A DNA stretch of 64,000 nt from Sphagnum magellanicum (lineage: Eukaryota > Streptophyta > Sphagnopsida > Sphagnales > Sphagnaceae): the NCBI GenBank assembly GCA_021904315.1, contig CM038915.1, positions 18,848,001 to 18,912,000 on the forward strand, given 5' to 3'. Both the position numbers and the translations under genes were made by a program. The notes beneath the pieces are model-generated. The model saw only the letters and a list, made by a program, of their open reading frames with translations, searched no databases and was not told the DNA's origin. Positions 22,483-35,701 of the stretch are shown here, one piece after another; position 1 is the first letter of the stretch, and every line of letters starts with the position of its first letter.

Positions 22483-25400
22483 ATATGTTGTTGATGTTTT
22501 AAAAATGCCATCAGCTCCATTCACAAAACCATTAGATGTTGCATAATCACTAACACATAATTCAACCAACATTTTTTTTAAAATACAAATCGTGGAATGC
22601 AAACCCACAATTTTACTCGGATCATTTGAAAGTTTGTAAGATGGTGGACATAATTGATGGTTGATGTCCATTGCTTTGAAAATAAATGTGGGACCTAATG
22701 TGTTTTCATTGTGTTTTTGCACAAGTTTATTTGTTTAAAATAAATGCAAAATGGTAAAATTGTTGGGTGGTTGTCGATTACAAATTGAATATCCTTTGTA
22801 TTTTCTGTTGCAGTATGAAATTTGTTCAAAGTTTATATAAAGACCATTAGATAATCACATAACTTTATTTAGTTCATAACATTGGACATATGTTTGCCAA
22901 AAGTTTGGTGCTAGTGTAGTAACATTATTTTTAATATTTTGAAAGATCTAACTATCTTTCACAAGGGGTGGTTGAAATAAATCACATGTCATGATAACAT
23001 CAACACCACCAAAAAATTTGTTTTGAATGTGTTTTATGGACTTTAGCTTATTATCTATAACATCAAACATTTTAGCACCAACAAATGATATTTCATTTAT
23101 CATAAGAAATTATAATTATTCATATTGACATGTAAGCTTATTTAATGAATTTGATGATAAGTTTGGTAAACTAAATGAGGATTGTTGAACATGTATGTTC
23201 AATGTTGAATGTATTATTAAATCGTCAATATTGAAATCAACTTTACCTATTGATGTTGTAAGTAAAGCCTTAGGTTTTGTTAAATTAGAAAACATGTCTT
23301 TATTGTATAATCACAATAACCCTTGAATTACAAGCTTTAATGTAAAAAATTTATTAGTTTTAGCACCCATTGTTAGAAAGAAACATATCCGTGTATTAAG
23401 GTACAATAAATTTTTATGCACAATATCATCATTTTTTTTTCATTTAATTATTTAAGTAAACTACAATATTCAAATTCTTCCATCATCATGGAATATGATG
23501 ATTTTGTGAAATTTTCATCTTCTAAAAATTATGATTTTTGGTTTGATCCATTACGTGATTGAATGACAAAATTAGATCATAAATCATATTGTTCAATATT
23601 GATTGCGTTTGTTACAATAATTGTAGGATGTGGATCATTTACTTCATTATTTATATCCTCAATCCAAATGTTAATTGAATGTAATGGTTTTGATTTTGAA
23701 TCTATTGAATCATCTTTTTTTTTTAATATTTAGATATGGCATTTGGTAATTGAAAATAAATTTAATATGAAAAATTTCATCATGTCGGGAATATGCATCA
23801 TTTCAAGTTACATTAGTTCCAAGTTGTGAGTTTTCTGAATTTTGAAGTGCTGAATATAATAAAATTTGTTTTCTTAACCAATTTTCAATATTTTTATATT
23901 TATTATAATCTACAAACCTAATAATTTTGGGTTTGTGATGTTTTGAATTTTTTGTTAATGATATTAACTAAACTTTGTTAATGACAATGATTCATATTGA
24001 TTCGGATGATTAATATATTTGTCTAGATTGATGAACACATTATATCATCTAAATTTGGTTCCAATTCATTTAATGCAACTTGTGATTTTAACACAAAAAC
24101 CCGTTCTTCAAAATGAAAAATGTTTATGAATTGAAATGTTCGAGATGAATAACATAATGGTAAGAAAAACACAAGGTAAGTAACAAGTTGAACAACATTT
24201 GTTGGGCATTGAGAAAAACATTACCTAACTTTTGAATTCTTGTATTTGCATCTATTATTATTTGCAATGCATTTTTTAATGATAGAATGTAGTTTTGATG
24301 TTATTGATTTATCTGTTTTTGTCATATATGATGTGCAATATGTTGTAGCTACATATGGGTCCAAAATAACTCAAATATATGTATTTGCAAACCACAAATG
24401 AACATGTATACTAAATGCATTAGTTTTTATGTTTTTAGGAGTTTGTTTCAAGAAAATATGCGGTTTGTTAATTTACTTTCAAATTTAATATATGTACCTT
24501 CATCAAGGTTTTAAAAATTTAGATATTCAAAAAATGATTTATCATCATTTTTTTTAAAAATCTTTCAAATATTGAAATATTTTGTTTGCTTGTGTATGAG
24601 GTATTGGTCTGAAAATGGATAATTCCCAATCATTTGAAGAGGTTCTAAATTTTTTGTTTCACGCATAGAAGGCAATGGGTAATGAAATCTACAAACAACA
24701 TGGTTTTTTTTCTTACACGTACATGTGTGTTGATGTTGTTGTGCATTTTGTAATGGGTTTGGTAATAATGATACATCATAAAAAATATACATGTCTATAA
24801 ACCGTTCAATTTTTTCATTTGTGTGCACTCCATACAAAGGTGCATTTTTAATCCATAAAAGTCCATGGTCATGTTCACTCCCACGATTTTGGAATTTAGT
24901 GATCAAACAAATCAGAAATATACCCAAAAAAATAATGATCTTATGCGATAAGTTTGTAAAAACAATATGTTTTATGATCATAATATCTTGCACATGTGAC
25001 AAGGTCAATTCATATCAATTTTGTTATATGAATAGATTGGAGGTCTTCTATTTTATTTGGGAGATTTATTCTTGAATCATGTAATGTGTAAAATTGTAAT
25101 GAAATGATCCCATAATCTTTCAGCAAATGTAAAAGTGACAAAGAATGTTGGAGGACTGAGTTGTCAAATCATTACAAATTTTTTTGGTAACCTTTCAAAA
25201 TAATTAGGTGAATTACAAAAACCTTCGAAATCACGATTACCTAGGTATGATTTGAATATATTATCTAAATTTAGTTTATTGCATACTTGATAAATTTTTA
25301 AAGTTCTACCACAAAGTTTCTTTTCCGTATTCGCACCCAACCAAAACCTATGACTTTTTTAATGAAAACTTTAGCAACTTTTTTTAAATGGTTTAAAATA

Positions 25401-26638
25401 TTTGTTGAAAAATCCTTAAATTTATGAAGTAATTCCCACTAAGCTATTTGTTGATATGGAAAACCTTCAACAAATTGTTGAAATTGCCAATAAAACAATG
25501 TTGGAAAAATTAACTTCTTTAAATGTTTATTTTAAAATAAACTTAAAGGGTGAAATTTTTGACTCGGTGCAATAGAATATATAGTATTTTCATAATCCAT
25601 TATTTTTGGAGCATCTAAAAAATTATGTATCATTGAATCTGTTGGTGTATAATGTATTTTTTTGTTATTGGAATCAAAGTTATTAGATGATGCATTATTA
25701 TAAATAAGAATTGAAATTTTGAATTCATATGCAAAACAAACAAACTTGCCCATTGATAACGAATGGTAACATTCAAATCTTTGTATAATGATGTTTCAAT
25801 TAAATCTCATAAAAGGACCATCATTATATTTGGATGAACATTATTTGACATATAAGGTGATTTGTATTCAAGATGTTGCTTAATAAACATGCCTATAGTT
25901 GCATTGTCATGTGGTAAACGTGATAATATTGATTAAGTTCGATCCACATTTGCAAGGACATTAATAACACTACCATGCATTTTATATTGCCCGTAACTTT
26001 GGAGTTTATAAATTTAAGCAAAACAAGACATGGTGCAATAAGATGTTTTTATAATTGTGTTAAATTTTGGACTCATGGAATGATTTTGTTTCTAGAAAAT
26101 TTATTTGGTACTTGATATAAGGATGGTTTATTTTCACTAATATTATGTAAACAACTTGTACATATGTACGATGTTGAACTAGGTTCTATTTGAATTTGAA
26201 AGTACATAGAAAGTTGTTTTGACAATTGATTTGAAAAACATTTAAGTTGTTTTTAAAAACATAACCTTTCACAACAAAAACATCGAATTATAGGAACATC
26301 TTGGATTTGTTTATTAGAACTGTATATTGAATTATGTGTATTTTTCTTTATATGAACATTATATTATATTTTATTTGATTGAACATCATGTTCCACAATA
26401 AGTTGTTGTGCGGGAATTGGTTATTTAATTTCTTTTAAAGTGCATTGAACATATGACTATTGAACTTTGTCATTTATGAAAGATTTTTGTGATATATATT
26501 TCATGTGATTCATAATTTGTGATTTGGATCCTTTAATATTTGGAAACATGTTGATGGATTTAAATGTTTTTGTGTAATAAATTAGATTTGAACAAACCTC
26601 CAATAATTCAAAAATATTGTTGTCATAAAGTGCCCAAT

Positions 26639-26675
<37 letters not shown>

Positions 26676-26810
26676 CTGTGTTACATTAGGCTCAACAATC
26701 AAATGGGAATGTTCCATTTGAATTTTTGGATTTTTTAAAACATTGGTAAGGGTAATTGAAGTGAACGGATTAAACAAAATTTCATTGATAAGAACATTTG
26801 TGTTATTTTT
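22483..26810 (-). pseudogene. Helitron Rep/Pif1-helicase polyprotein, decayed
   Basis: Reading right to left: Cys-rich RCFCCERLCF near 26280; ENTIYSIAPS..FHPLSLF near 25560; FPTLFYW..FVEGFPYQQIA to about 25440; NRGSEHDHGLLW with the HUH motif HDH at 24865-24873; CRFHYPLPSMRETK-type sequence near 24680; LDPYVATTYCTSYMTK with the two catalytic tyrosines YxxxY (codons 24338-24340 and 24326-24328). The Pif1-type helicase follows: a damaged Walker A (FLTMGAKTNK, near 23360), HSTLNI, a Walker B written INEIS instead of IDEIS (near 23090), FFGGVDVIMTCDLFQPP, and VELCVSDYATSNGFVNGADG (about 22500-22560). Frames shift and stops are frequent. The last helicase motifs are missing, so the 3' end is truncated. 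Helitrons replicate by rolling circle with this HUH nuclease plus helicase. Confidence 0.85.
26643..26672. repeat. Microsatellite (TA)n
   Basis: About 15 uninterrupted TA/AT dinucleotides. Confidence 0.9.
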
Positions 26811-27775
26811 CAAATAAATATAAATATTGAATACGATTTATAATATGTTTTTTAGTAATAATTGTATTATAATAATTGTTGAACAATGAAACAACATATT
26901 CGAATGGTGAATCCCAATTATTTTTCAAAATGTCCATTAATGCATAATCAAAATTTTCATTTCAATAAAAACATTTAGTTAGTCATGATAATTGAATAAA
27001 AGGTTGTTACACCATTAATTCTAAAAAAGATGGAAAATCATATAAAAATTACAACAAAAGGTGACCCTATACACCAAGTGATTTCATTAAATTTTGAATG
27101 AATTCATTGGTTTATTGAACAAGGACTAATGAACTGCACCCACATTTTGTAATAATGAAATCTATGGTAATTTTTGGATCATTAATGTGAAAAGTAGGCA
27201 AAGAACTAAATAAACCATTAACATATTGAATTAGTTCAAAATGTTGAGAATTATACCCTATATGTAAAGGGATAGATTGAAAATCCATGCCACATTGAGA
27301 CATAATATGTTTTGATATTTATTCCAAATGTAAATTAACATTTCTAGATATTCAGTTATCCAAAATATTGTAGTGAAATCTCCCCACAAACATCCCATAT
27401 TAACATTTAATGCCATTTTGGTCACATATTGATGTTCATTTGTGACCATGCCTTGATATAAATCACACAAAAAATTTGGATTTAATTATCAAATACAACA
27501 TTGTTGGACTTCTTCTTTATTCAATAATAAACATTGATTTGAATGTGCCATGTTATTTTGCCTCAATTGAAAATATGACAATGATTATCCAATAAATAAT
27601 ATATAAAATCAAAAAGATAATTATCTATTTCATATTTATATGTAGAAATTAGATGAAAGCCATATGAATGCAATACATGTTCAAATGAAGAATCAACAAG
27701 ATTTAATAAAGGTGTTTCCATTATTTTGAACTTTAATTTAATGGATATCTATATAAATAGAAGCATGGTCCCACA
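26811..27775. other. AT-rich, possibly 5' part of the Helitron
   Basis: Minus-strand fragments such as 27112-27303 look coding-like but match nothing I recognise. No Helitron 5' TC terminus could be fixed. Confidence 0.35.
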
Positions 27776-27779
27776 TTAA

Positions 27780-28130
27780 AAAAAAAGATCAATGATTCAA
27801 TCAAGACTATTTACATTAAAAAAAATTTGGGGAAAATTATTTGCATTGAAAAACTTTTAATATTGGGAAAAAAAATTTAATGGAAAAAAATTTGATTTGA
27901 AAAAAAATTACATTAAAAAGTTACTTGCATTGAAAAAATAATAATTTAAAAAAATATTTGCATCAAAAAATTTCTTGCACTAAGAAAAATGTTTTCATTG
28001 AAAAAATGCTTAGATTGGAAAATTACTTATATTTAAAAAATTCTTATATTGAAAAATTATTTATATTAAAAATCATCTGTATTGAAAAATTGTTTGTGCT
28101 GAAAAACTACTTCACATACAAAAATGTTGC
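27780..28130. repeat. Short AT-rich tandem array, unit about 18-22 bp
   Basis: Units of the form (G/T)CATTGAAAAATTA(C/T)TT recur about 15 times. They generate a spurious frame (27958-28155) with repeated IEKLF motifs. Confidence 0.75.
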
Positions 28131-28483
28131 ATTTAATATTATGTTAGGCACTTGATGTAAAATCGATGTATGAAAAATTTCCTTTTACTTTAAAACAAAA
28201 CTATGAAAATGATTATATAATAAAGGTTATTTAAACCAAAAAGTGATATAGGGAATTTCCACATAAATAGAATATTCATATACTAAAAGTGAATATAGAA
28301 AGGTCACATAAAAAATTAATTTTTAAAAAAGTTTTTGTCTAGAAATTGACTTTGATTCATCAAATCAAGCTTGTGTTTCACATTACACAAAGCATTGTCA
28401 CTATGAATAATTGTCGAATGAATAACTAAACCTTTGCACTTCAAACTGGTTTCCCCTTATGGGATAAATTGTTGGATATCTTC

Positions 28484-28822
28484 TTAAAAGCCAACAAGGG
28501 AAAATGTGGGTGATAACCATGAATGCAATTTGAAATGAAGAGTTGAATTTGTTTTGGATGATGCAAATATAAAAAATTCAGATTCCATCATATGCATAAT
28601 TACTTCAAACCATTTGGCCTTAATAGTCAATAACGCATGTTCATCATTAGTTGTAATGGAATCATGAAGAAAACATGATTTTTGAATTGTTGATTTTGAA
28701 CAACAAGGGTTATAATGAACACTACCCATTGGAGAAATTATGACATCCGCTATATGACAATTTCCACATACTTTTTGAAATGGAGGCACAATTGGGCTAG
28801 TTATGGACAACACCCCAATCAC
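28484..28822 (-). other. Unassigned open frame with Cys pairs
   Basis: A 112-residue frame contains VCGNCHIADVIISPMG, then NPCC, a possible zinc-binding arrangement, with fairly balanced composition. I do not recognise a family. It lies upstream of, and on the same strand as, the Helitron relic and could be an accessory piece or a captured gene fragment. No promoter or intron evidence. Confidence 0.25.
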
Positions 28823-28829
28823 CTAGAAT

Positions 28830-29715
28830 ATTTATTTAAAATGTTAAAACGAAAAGGTAAATGAACATGAACAAAGGGTAAATGTGAAAAAGGCACATTA
28901 ATCAAGAAAGAAAGAAAATCATGTACACACATACACATAATATGTAAACAAAAAAAATGAAATGCATAGAAGTGCATAATAAAAGATGTTGTGGAAATGT
29001 AATAATTTAAAGATTTAATACATAAAGAAAAGAAAAAACGAGATAAAAAATTAGTAATAACAAAAAAATGACAAAAAGAAAAGGTGATTCAAGCACAAAA
29101 AAAAACATTATACCCTTTTTTTTCAAACCATATACCTCTTTTATTTCTTATTCGTTTTGAGTGTTTTCAAAAACTATGCACATGAAATTTGAAGCTTTAA
29201 AAATAATCTTGGAAGTGTAAAAATATTAGACCATCATACATACATCTTAAGATTTAAAACAAAAACTATTTTTTTGTTTTTAAATATTAAACCCTTCACT
29301 TCCATAAGCCATATCTTCCTTATTTTTTAACCAATTCTAATGATTTTTGTGACATTAAATGTGTCACATAAGGGGCTACAAATTTTTTTCAATGTTCAAA
29401 GGCCATGGACCAATGTAAAGAAAGTTATAAAAAATTATTTACAAAAGTTTTTCACATACTTGTTTACCTTACCATATTAAATATACAATATGTTTTTTTT
29501 TGAACAAAAACATTCCAAATGTTTTATCCCATATTCTTTCCCCAAAGAAAAATTCCAATGGACTATATAAAGACAACTTTTTCACTCTAAATAACAACGT
29601 TGTACTCTATATCTAGTATGCAATGGAAGGTTGATTATTGTTTTAAAAACAATTGTAGTAAAACAAGTCATTTCAATGTAGTTTTACTTTCTATAGACCA
29701 TTATAGTAGAAAACA
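28830..29715. other. Intergenic, nothing recognised
   Basis: A- and T-rich; no supported gene. Confidence 0.5.
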
Positions 29716-29719
29716 TGAT

Positions 29720-30273
29720 GTGGCTACCCGGTTCTCTCATCCCCAAGGAGAAAATAATCAAATGGTTGGGTTTTTTGGCATTAGAATCGAGTTTTTCATT
29801 AAAATTGGATGGCTACCCGATTGTCCTCTTTTGAAAAAAAGGACACACCTCCTTAGGAAAAAGCACGTTGGGTGGCCACCCAATTCTCCATAGTGCCCAA
29901 GCCAAATAAAATAAAAATTTGAAATTTTTTTTGTAGAGGAGAATTGGGCGACCGCCTAATTCTCATGTTTGTTTAGGAAGACGAGAATCGGGCAACCACC
30001 TGATTCTCCTAACTTCCTAGGGCAAAAAAAACAAATGTTTGAATTGTTTTTTATAGAATAGAATCGGGCGGTTGCCTGATTTTCAAGTTCCTTTACAAAG
30101 ACTTCCCAATTCTTTTCACTACCTAGGAAAAAAAACTTTGAATTTTTTTTTTTGTTGAAGAGAATTGAGTAATTGCCTAATTTTCATGTTCTTTTAGGAA
30201 GAGGAGAATTGGGTGGCCATTTGATTCTCATGTTCCTTTAAAAAGAAAAGAATCAAGTGACCACCCAATTTTC
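29720..30273. repeat. Array of GC-cored imperfect palindromes
   Basis: Nine copies of a dyad-symmetric motif, consensus about GAATYGGGYRGCCACC plus YRATTCTC, start near 29720 (partial), 29809 (partial), 29868, 29939, 29983, 30061, 30160, 30204 and 30250. TTGGGTGGCCACCCAA at 29868-29883 is a perfect 16-bp palindrome. Between copies lie A/T-rich spacers with TTTGAATTTTTTTT and CCTAGGGCAAAAAA or similar, giving a larger period of roughly 100-120 bp. Each copy could fold into a hairpin with a GC-rich tip. Confidence 0.8.
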
Positions 30274-31560
30274 TTAAGGAAAATGAAAATGAAGTTAACA
30301 CCCAATTTTCCTTTGCGTTCAATTACAAAACTTTGAAAATTTATTTTTCTTTACATTATTATTTTATTTTTCATTATCTTTTATAATATAGTTGACCATA
30401 AGATGAACATTTAGTTCTATTTGATATTTTTCGTGTTAATTTGAAAGAAACATTGAATTATGCAAAGGATAAAAAAGAGGCTCACCTCTCTCAATGTAGA
30501 TTGGGCACTTGATAATTTATTGTATAACTGAAGAAGGCGAGTTCAAATTGCTTCATCAACAACCTTTGTTAAAATTGTGTAATGTTATGCCCTCAAATAT
30601 CAATTTCCTTTTGATGTTGTTGTCACATTCTTGATCAATAACATAACACATTGGCCTTCATTATACGCCTCAAACAATTGATCATATTCTATTCTAAAAT
30701 TGTTACCAAAAGCAAAAACATCTTGGTCAAATTCACCTTCTCCATTTGCAATCAACAATTGTTTTTCTACTTTGTTATCCCTATTCCCCTTACACCAATG
30801 ACAATGATAGCAATGGTGGTAGATCTCTAACTTTGAATATAATTTCAAAATATTCTAATTGAATCCATGTGGAAAAACATGGGAACTAACTCAAGTTGGA
30901 ATGCAGGAATTGATGACACAATGGTTATTGATTCAATTATATAACATGCATATCCCTTTTCTCAAAACCCATTTTGGACTTTGATTCAATGCCAAAAAAT
31001 TTCACCTTCACAAACATGCATTTTTGCAAATGCTGCTCATGCATCTTTATATGAGGCGATTTCACTTTCAAGGTGATTGTGGTTAGAGTTATCTTGTCCA
31101 ACAAATCATGATGCAAATATGCATAGCCTGGATCTTCCATGTTCTTATTTATAATTCAATCAAAGGTGCCATAACTATTAAACATTTTTGTTTCAAGTGC
31201 AACATCTTTAATACCAAAATCCAAATCATCCATGCCAATAACTATTATAGTTTCCTTCCTTCACTGGAACAATAGCCATTGTGCCCAAAAAAATAGTAGA
31301 ACTTACCAAAATGAGTTTAACAAGAAACAAATGAAGTAGCACTTGACAAAAGTAATAGTTGCAAAAGCACACACTTGGCAAAACATACACTTGCATAATC
31401 ACACACTTGCAAAGGAAACAAAAAAATAGTCAACAAATGGTGAAAGCTTAAACTAATCATATTGTTCTTGTTATGAAAAAAAAAACAACAAAAATAAAGT
31501 GTTATATTTATATGGGACAAAATACCTAACTTAAACCCTAAACCTAATTCTAAACCTAAC
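30274..31560. other. Intergenic with weak coding-like minus-strand pieces
   Basis: Minus-strand frames at 30600-30848 and 30937-31140 have near-normal amino acid composition and may be parts of one decayed gene, but match nothing I recognise. A degenerate telomere-like phrase (AAACCCTAAACC with variants) lies at 31534-31567. Confidence 0.35.
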
Positions 31561-31579
31561 CCTAAATTTTTTTTTATTT

Positions 31580-31850
31580 TATATTGATTTTAAGTAATTT
31601 TGACTATGATATATTTCAACTTAACAATAAAGGATCATATCCATGGTTTGGTGACTAAATTATGGTCTAATAATGAATAAGACATCAATACCTTTAACAT
31701 CTTATGAATTTTAATTATTGATTTTTAGTAACTTTGACTATGGTAGATGTCTACCATTAACCATGGTATTGACGAACCATGGCTTGGTGGCTAGATTATG
31801 GTGTAATAATGAACAAAACATCAATATCCTTAGCATCTTATGAATTTTAA
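31580..31850. repeat. Tandem duplication, 135 bp x 2
   Basis: TAA.TTTGACTATG at 31594 and 31729, ATGG.TTGGTG.CTA.ATTATGGT and CATCTTATGAATTTTAATTAT occur in both halves at the same spacing. Confidence 0.8.
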
Positions 31851-34800
31851 TTATGCACTTCATGTTTACATTTGAACTTTAAATATTTCAACCTAGATTT
31901 GAAAGATATTAATACATAAACTTAAAAAATTTCTCCACTATTTAACCATTATTTTCATTTCATTCAAATATATTTTTATTATTTTTTAAACATTAACTTT
32001 TTTATCATGTACATAAAAAATTTAAACACACAAAAAAATCAAAATTTAATTTTTTCCTTTTTTGGTTTGATGTATTAAGCGTTTGGTTTTAAACAAAATA
32101 TATTTTTTCTTTTTGTTAAAATTTTTAAATTAAACTTTTGTGAAAAAAATTTACCATTCCCAAAAAAAATATTAATTTTTATAAAATATTTTCTTGAGAA
32201 AAAATCTTCATTAAGTCACCATGTCACAAAAAACAAAAAGAGAAAACAAAATAGACCCACCCCCTTTCTCCAACCACCCCATCCCACACCACCAAAAAAT
32301 AATTCCTTGGAAATTTTTTTAAATCCCACCTTCCTACCTTGAGAATCAACCAAACTTCTCCCTCCCATGCCACCCAAGAAACAAACCTTTGGGTTAATCC
32401 CCATCCCAAATAAAATTCATTTATCCCAATCCCTTAAAAAAATTCCTTTGGAAAGGGGTGGAATTGATCCATCCTCCCTTCCTCACAAAAAAAAACCCCT
32501 TTTGGAAAAGATTTTTTTTTTCCTAACCCTTCATCCCCTTTTCTTAAAGCTCCACTTACAACTTGTAATTTTTCAATCTAATTAAATTATCCACTCCTTA
32601 TACATATTGAAACCCCATAGTCAAAAACAAACTTGCGAAAGAAATACAAAATTAAATACCTTAACCTTTTTGCTCTCTTTAAATTTTCACCTATAAACCC
32701 CATTGTACCCCCACCCAACTTCATAAATTAGTTTTGTTTGCTCCATGCATGTTTGATAAAACCTAAAATCATACATGCATGTCTATTATCTTAGGACAAT
32801 AAGAAAATTTTATAGCATAAAAGGTAACAACAATACAAAAAACATTTAATCAATTAAATTTGAATTTCATTGCGAATTTTGTTATTAAATATTCATCAAA
32901 GCCTTATTGAAGTTTAAAAAATAACATCAAATTAATTCAAAACATTTATATCTCAAAAATGAATTCTATATTTATTTTAAAATTGACATGTTTTATTTTA
33001 ATCAATTCTTGCATAATTTTTCAAATTTCATTTTAATAATATTTAAAGGAATTGAAGTTAATTATTTATATGTTTATCAAAGAAATTTCATTTAAAAAAT
33101 TAGACATATGAATTTTTTTTTACATTTCATAATGATATGAAACTTCATGATACAAAAAGGCAAGTGACAATCCAAAAAAAAATGATATAAAAACATGGTT
33201 CAATCAGTTACCCAACCCAACATTCATATGTTGAAAAGAAATCCAACAAGTAGATGGGTAGGCTTTAAAACAACCCATCAATTGGATGGGTGCACCCAAA
33301 ATATACATAAGGGCATCCATTAGCTTGCGCCAATAAAAAACTTACATGTAAACCTATAACTTGATCCATTCAGCCAACTTTTGATTCTTCAACCCTATAC
33401 CCACTTAGAAGGTGTTCCCACAATGCTTCTGTAGGACATAACCAATAAACATCACTAACCAGAGTTCTATTTCACAAATATGTGGACAAAAAACTTGATT
33501 AATATTGGATGAAATACTATATGAGATATTTTAAAAAGTTAATGATCATTTGATTCCAATGATAAACTATTTAAAGTTCAATTCTAAATACATAAAAAGC
33601 TATATTGATTGTAATCACATACTATTCACACCTCCGTTTCAACTCCTAATTGTTGAATATATTATTTTCCAAAACATGCAAGGTTTTAATTGTTCGAAAA
33701 TCTTTAAACCTTAAACCTTTTGGTTTGGCCTCATTTTAACTAGTTTTAAATGTGAAGACATTTGAAACCCTGGTTTGTTTTGCAAAAGTTTGATTGCAAA
33801 TATTCAAAAATTGCACAAGTCAATGAAAATTAACTTCCCTTGAAATTTTGGGGGATTCAATTTTAGGAGTAAACTTGTCATGAAAACTAAAAAATGTTTT
33901 TTTTGCTTCTTAAATAGAAAAAACTAACAAGGGCACTTTTAATCAAGGTGTAAAATACAAGAACACCATCCCATGATATTCACCTTATTTTTATTTAAAT
34001 TGTAATTGTGATTAATTACATTAATTACACTAAATGATAACTAATATCAATTAATATAAAATTGAAATTGCAACTTAAACAAAAATTTAACAAGGAGGAA
34101 ATAAAATGAGATGAATAACAAATTAATTGGAATGCATTTATGAAATAAATGAAATGACTTGCCTCCTTTTACCTACTCTTACAACTTTCAAGTGCTAACC
34201 TTTCAAAGTTAATTCTACATTATTATAATATTCTCTATTAAGGAAGTTAATTTGTTTGTTTGTTTTATTTCTGTCGTTATGTTTAAATCTCCAAAGGTCA
34301 CACCACAATGCACCTTGCCATGTTCCATACCATTGAAAAGACCTCAATGAGTAAGGGGTGCATTGAGGTGATTTCATATTATTTATACTTATGATGTATG
34401 AACCATTGAATATTGAATAATTTTGTCATTATAAATTCAATAAAATCAAAGCTAAATTATTTAGGGAACTTTTGGTACCCTTGAAAAGCCCTTGATGAAT
34501 ATAGTTTTGTGAAGGCAAATTGTGTAATATTTAAACTTTAAATCTAAGATATAAAAGATATTGAGTTTTGAGTACTTTCTCTTTGAAAATTCAATAAAAA
34601 AATCAAGGTTGATTGAAAATTGTATTTCAAAGCTCAGCTAAAGAAGGTGGAACATTTTCCTTTTCAAAACTCATTTGATATTACAACCAGTGATTTATTT
34701 GGAAATAATTTTTGTGAATGAAAAAATGACTTTTCTTATAGAATAAATCCAATTGATTTTGCTAAAAAAAACCATGCTCTGATTCCAACATGTGTTCAAT

Positions 34801-35110
34801 GGCACAATTAACTCTACTTTTTAATAAGTGTCATTAAAGATCACCTGTTTCTCACCATCCATAATGTCCAAGCTACTTCTAGACCCAAGTCAATGCAAGG
34901 TCCTTGTCAAAAGGCATGCCCCACTACATATGAGGAAAAAATAACCCAACATATGCATAACGTGTATGAGTGCAAAAATGGAAACAAATTATGCTCACAT
35001 ACATAATCGATAGAAGCTGCCAAAACAAAGTAAACAAGTGCTCCAGCACGTGTGCACACACACACACATCCAAGCACTAAAACACTCATGTTAGGTCCAT
35101 AATACATATA
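31851..35110. other. AT-rich intergenic DNA, nothing recognised
   Basis: A C-rich stretch near 32250-32560 produces Gly/Trp-rich frames on the minus strand with no family resemblance. A short CA microsatellite lies at 35055-35067. No gene is supported. Confidence 0.5.
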
Positions 35111-35114
35111 CTTA

Positions 35115-35701
35115 TAGGGTAGAGAGGTCGGTTATAGTACATTTAAGGTAAGGTTTCTTGCCAAAATTATACTTATAGGGTAGAGAGGCCGGTCATAATA
35201 CACTTGAGGTAGGGTTTCTTACCGTTTTGGTTGGAGGGCCTATTGGTTATGTTGTCCAAAGAATAGATGGAGCCTTCTTCTTTGTGCATCTATTGCACTA
35301 AAATCTAACAATTCATAGCTTATTTTCAAACTCCTCAAACAATCCTTAAATATTACTTTGTTTCTTTTAGAGTTACAAGATGATTTGTAGAGTTTAAGAT
35401 GGTGATTTCAGAGCAGTTTAAATCGCTCAATCTGAACCAAAAAAAGAAGAAGTTTTGTACTGATGAAATAGCAGGGGTCAAAATGAAAAAAATGAAAAAA
35501 AATGCATTTTGCAATTCCAAAAACATATTTTCTTTATTATTATTATTTGGCTGTTCCTTTGGGTTTGCATTTCAAGATTTGTAAAGCTTGAGAAGGCACT
35601 CCTATAACATTTTAAATTGCTCAAAATGTTGAAGAATTGAGAAAGGTTTGCCAAAATGTTCAATGATAGGCTAGTGTTCGATGATGAGCCAGTTTACCTT
35701 A
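35115..35701. mobile_element. TIR-element family (TAGGGTA-N14-CGAACACT), copy A
   Basis: The main copy runs 35176-35701. Its left end is TAGGGTA, 14 bp, AATACACT; its right end, read inward on the minus strand, is TAAGGTA, 14 bp, CGAACACT. An extra tandem left end sits 61 bp further left (35115). The interior matches copy B at 58671-59322 in the same order, including TCCTTAAATATTACT.TGTT, AGAGTTACAAGATGATTTG, GATTTCAGAGCAGTTTAAAT and AGCTTGAGAAGG..CTCCTATAAC. No coding sequence, so non-autonomous. TA may be the duplicated target, but this overlaps the terminal repeat and is not certain. Confidence 0.7.

Noticed and set aside
27958..28155. Open frame with repeated IEKLF-type motifs
   Set aside because: It is the translation of the 18-22 bp AT-rich tandem array and has no independent support.
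29720..30273. CRISPR-like array
   Set aside because: Units are palindromic but diverged, spacing is irregular and partly repetitive, and the DNA is from a plant nucleus.
32216..32409. Gly/Trp-rich minus-strand frames
   Set aside because: They come from a C-rich tract; no similarity and no supporting signals.
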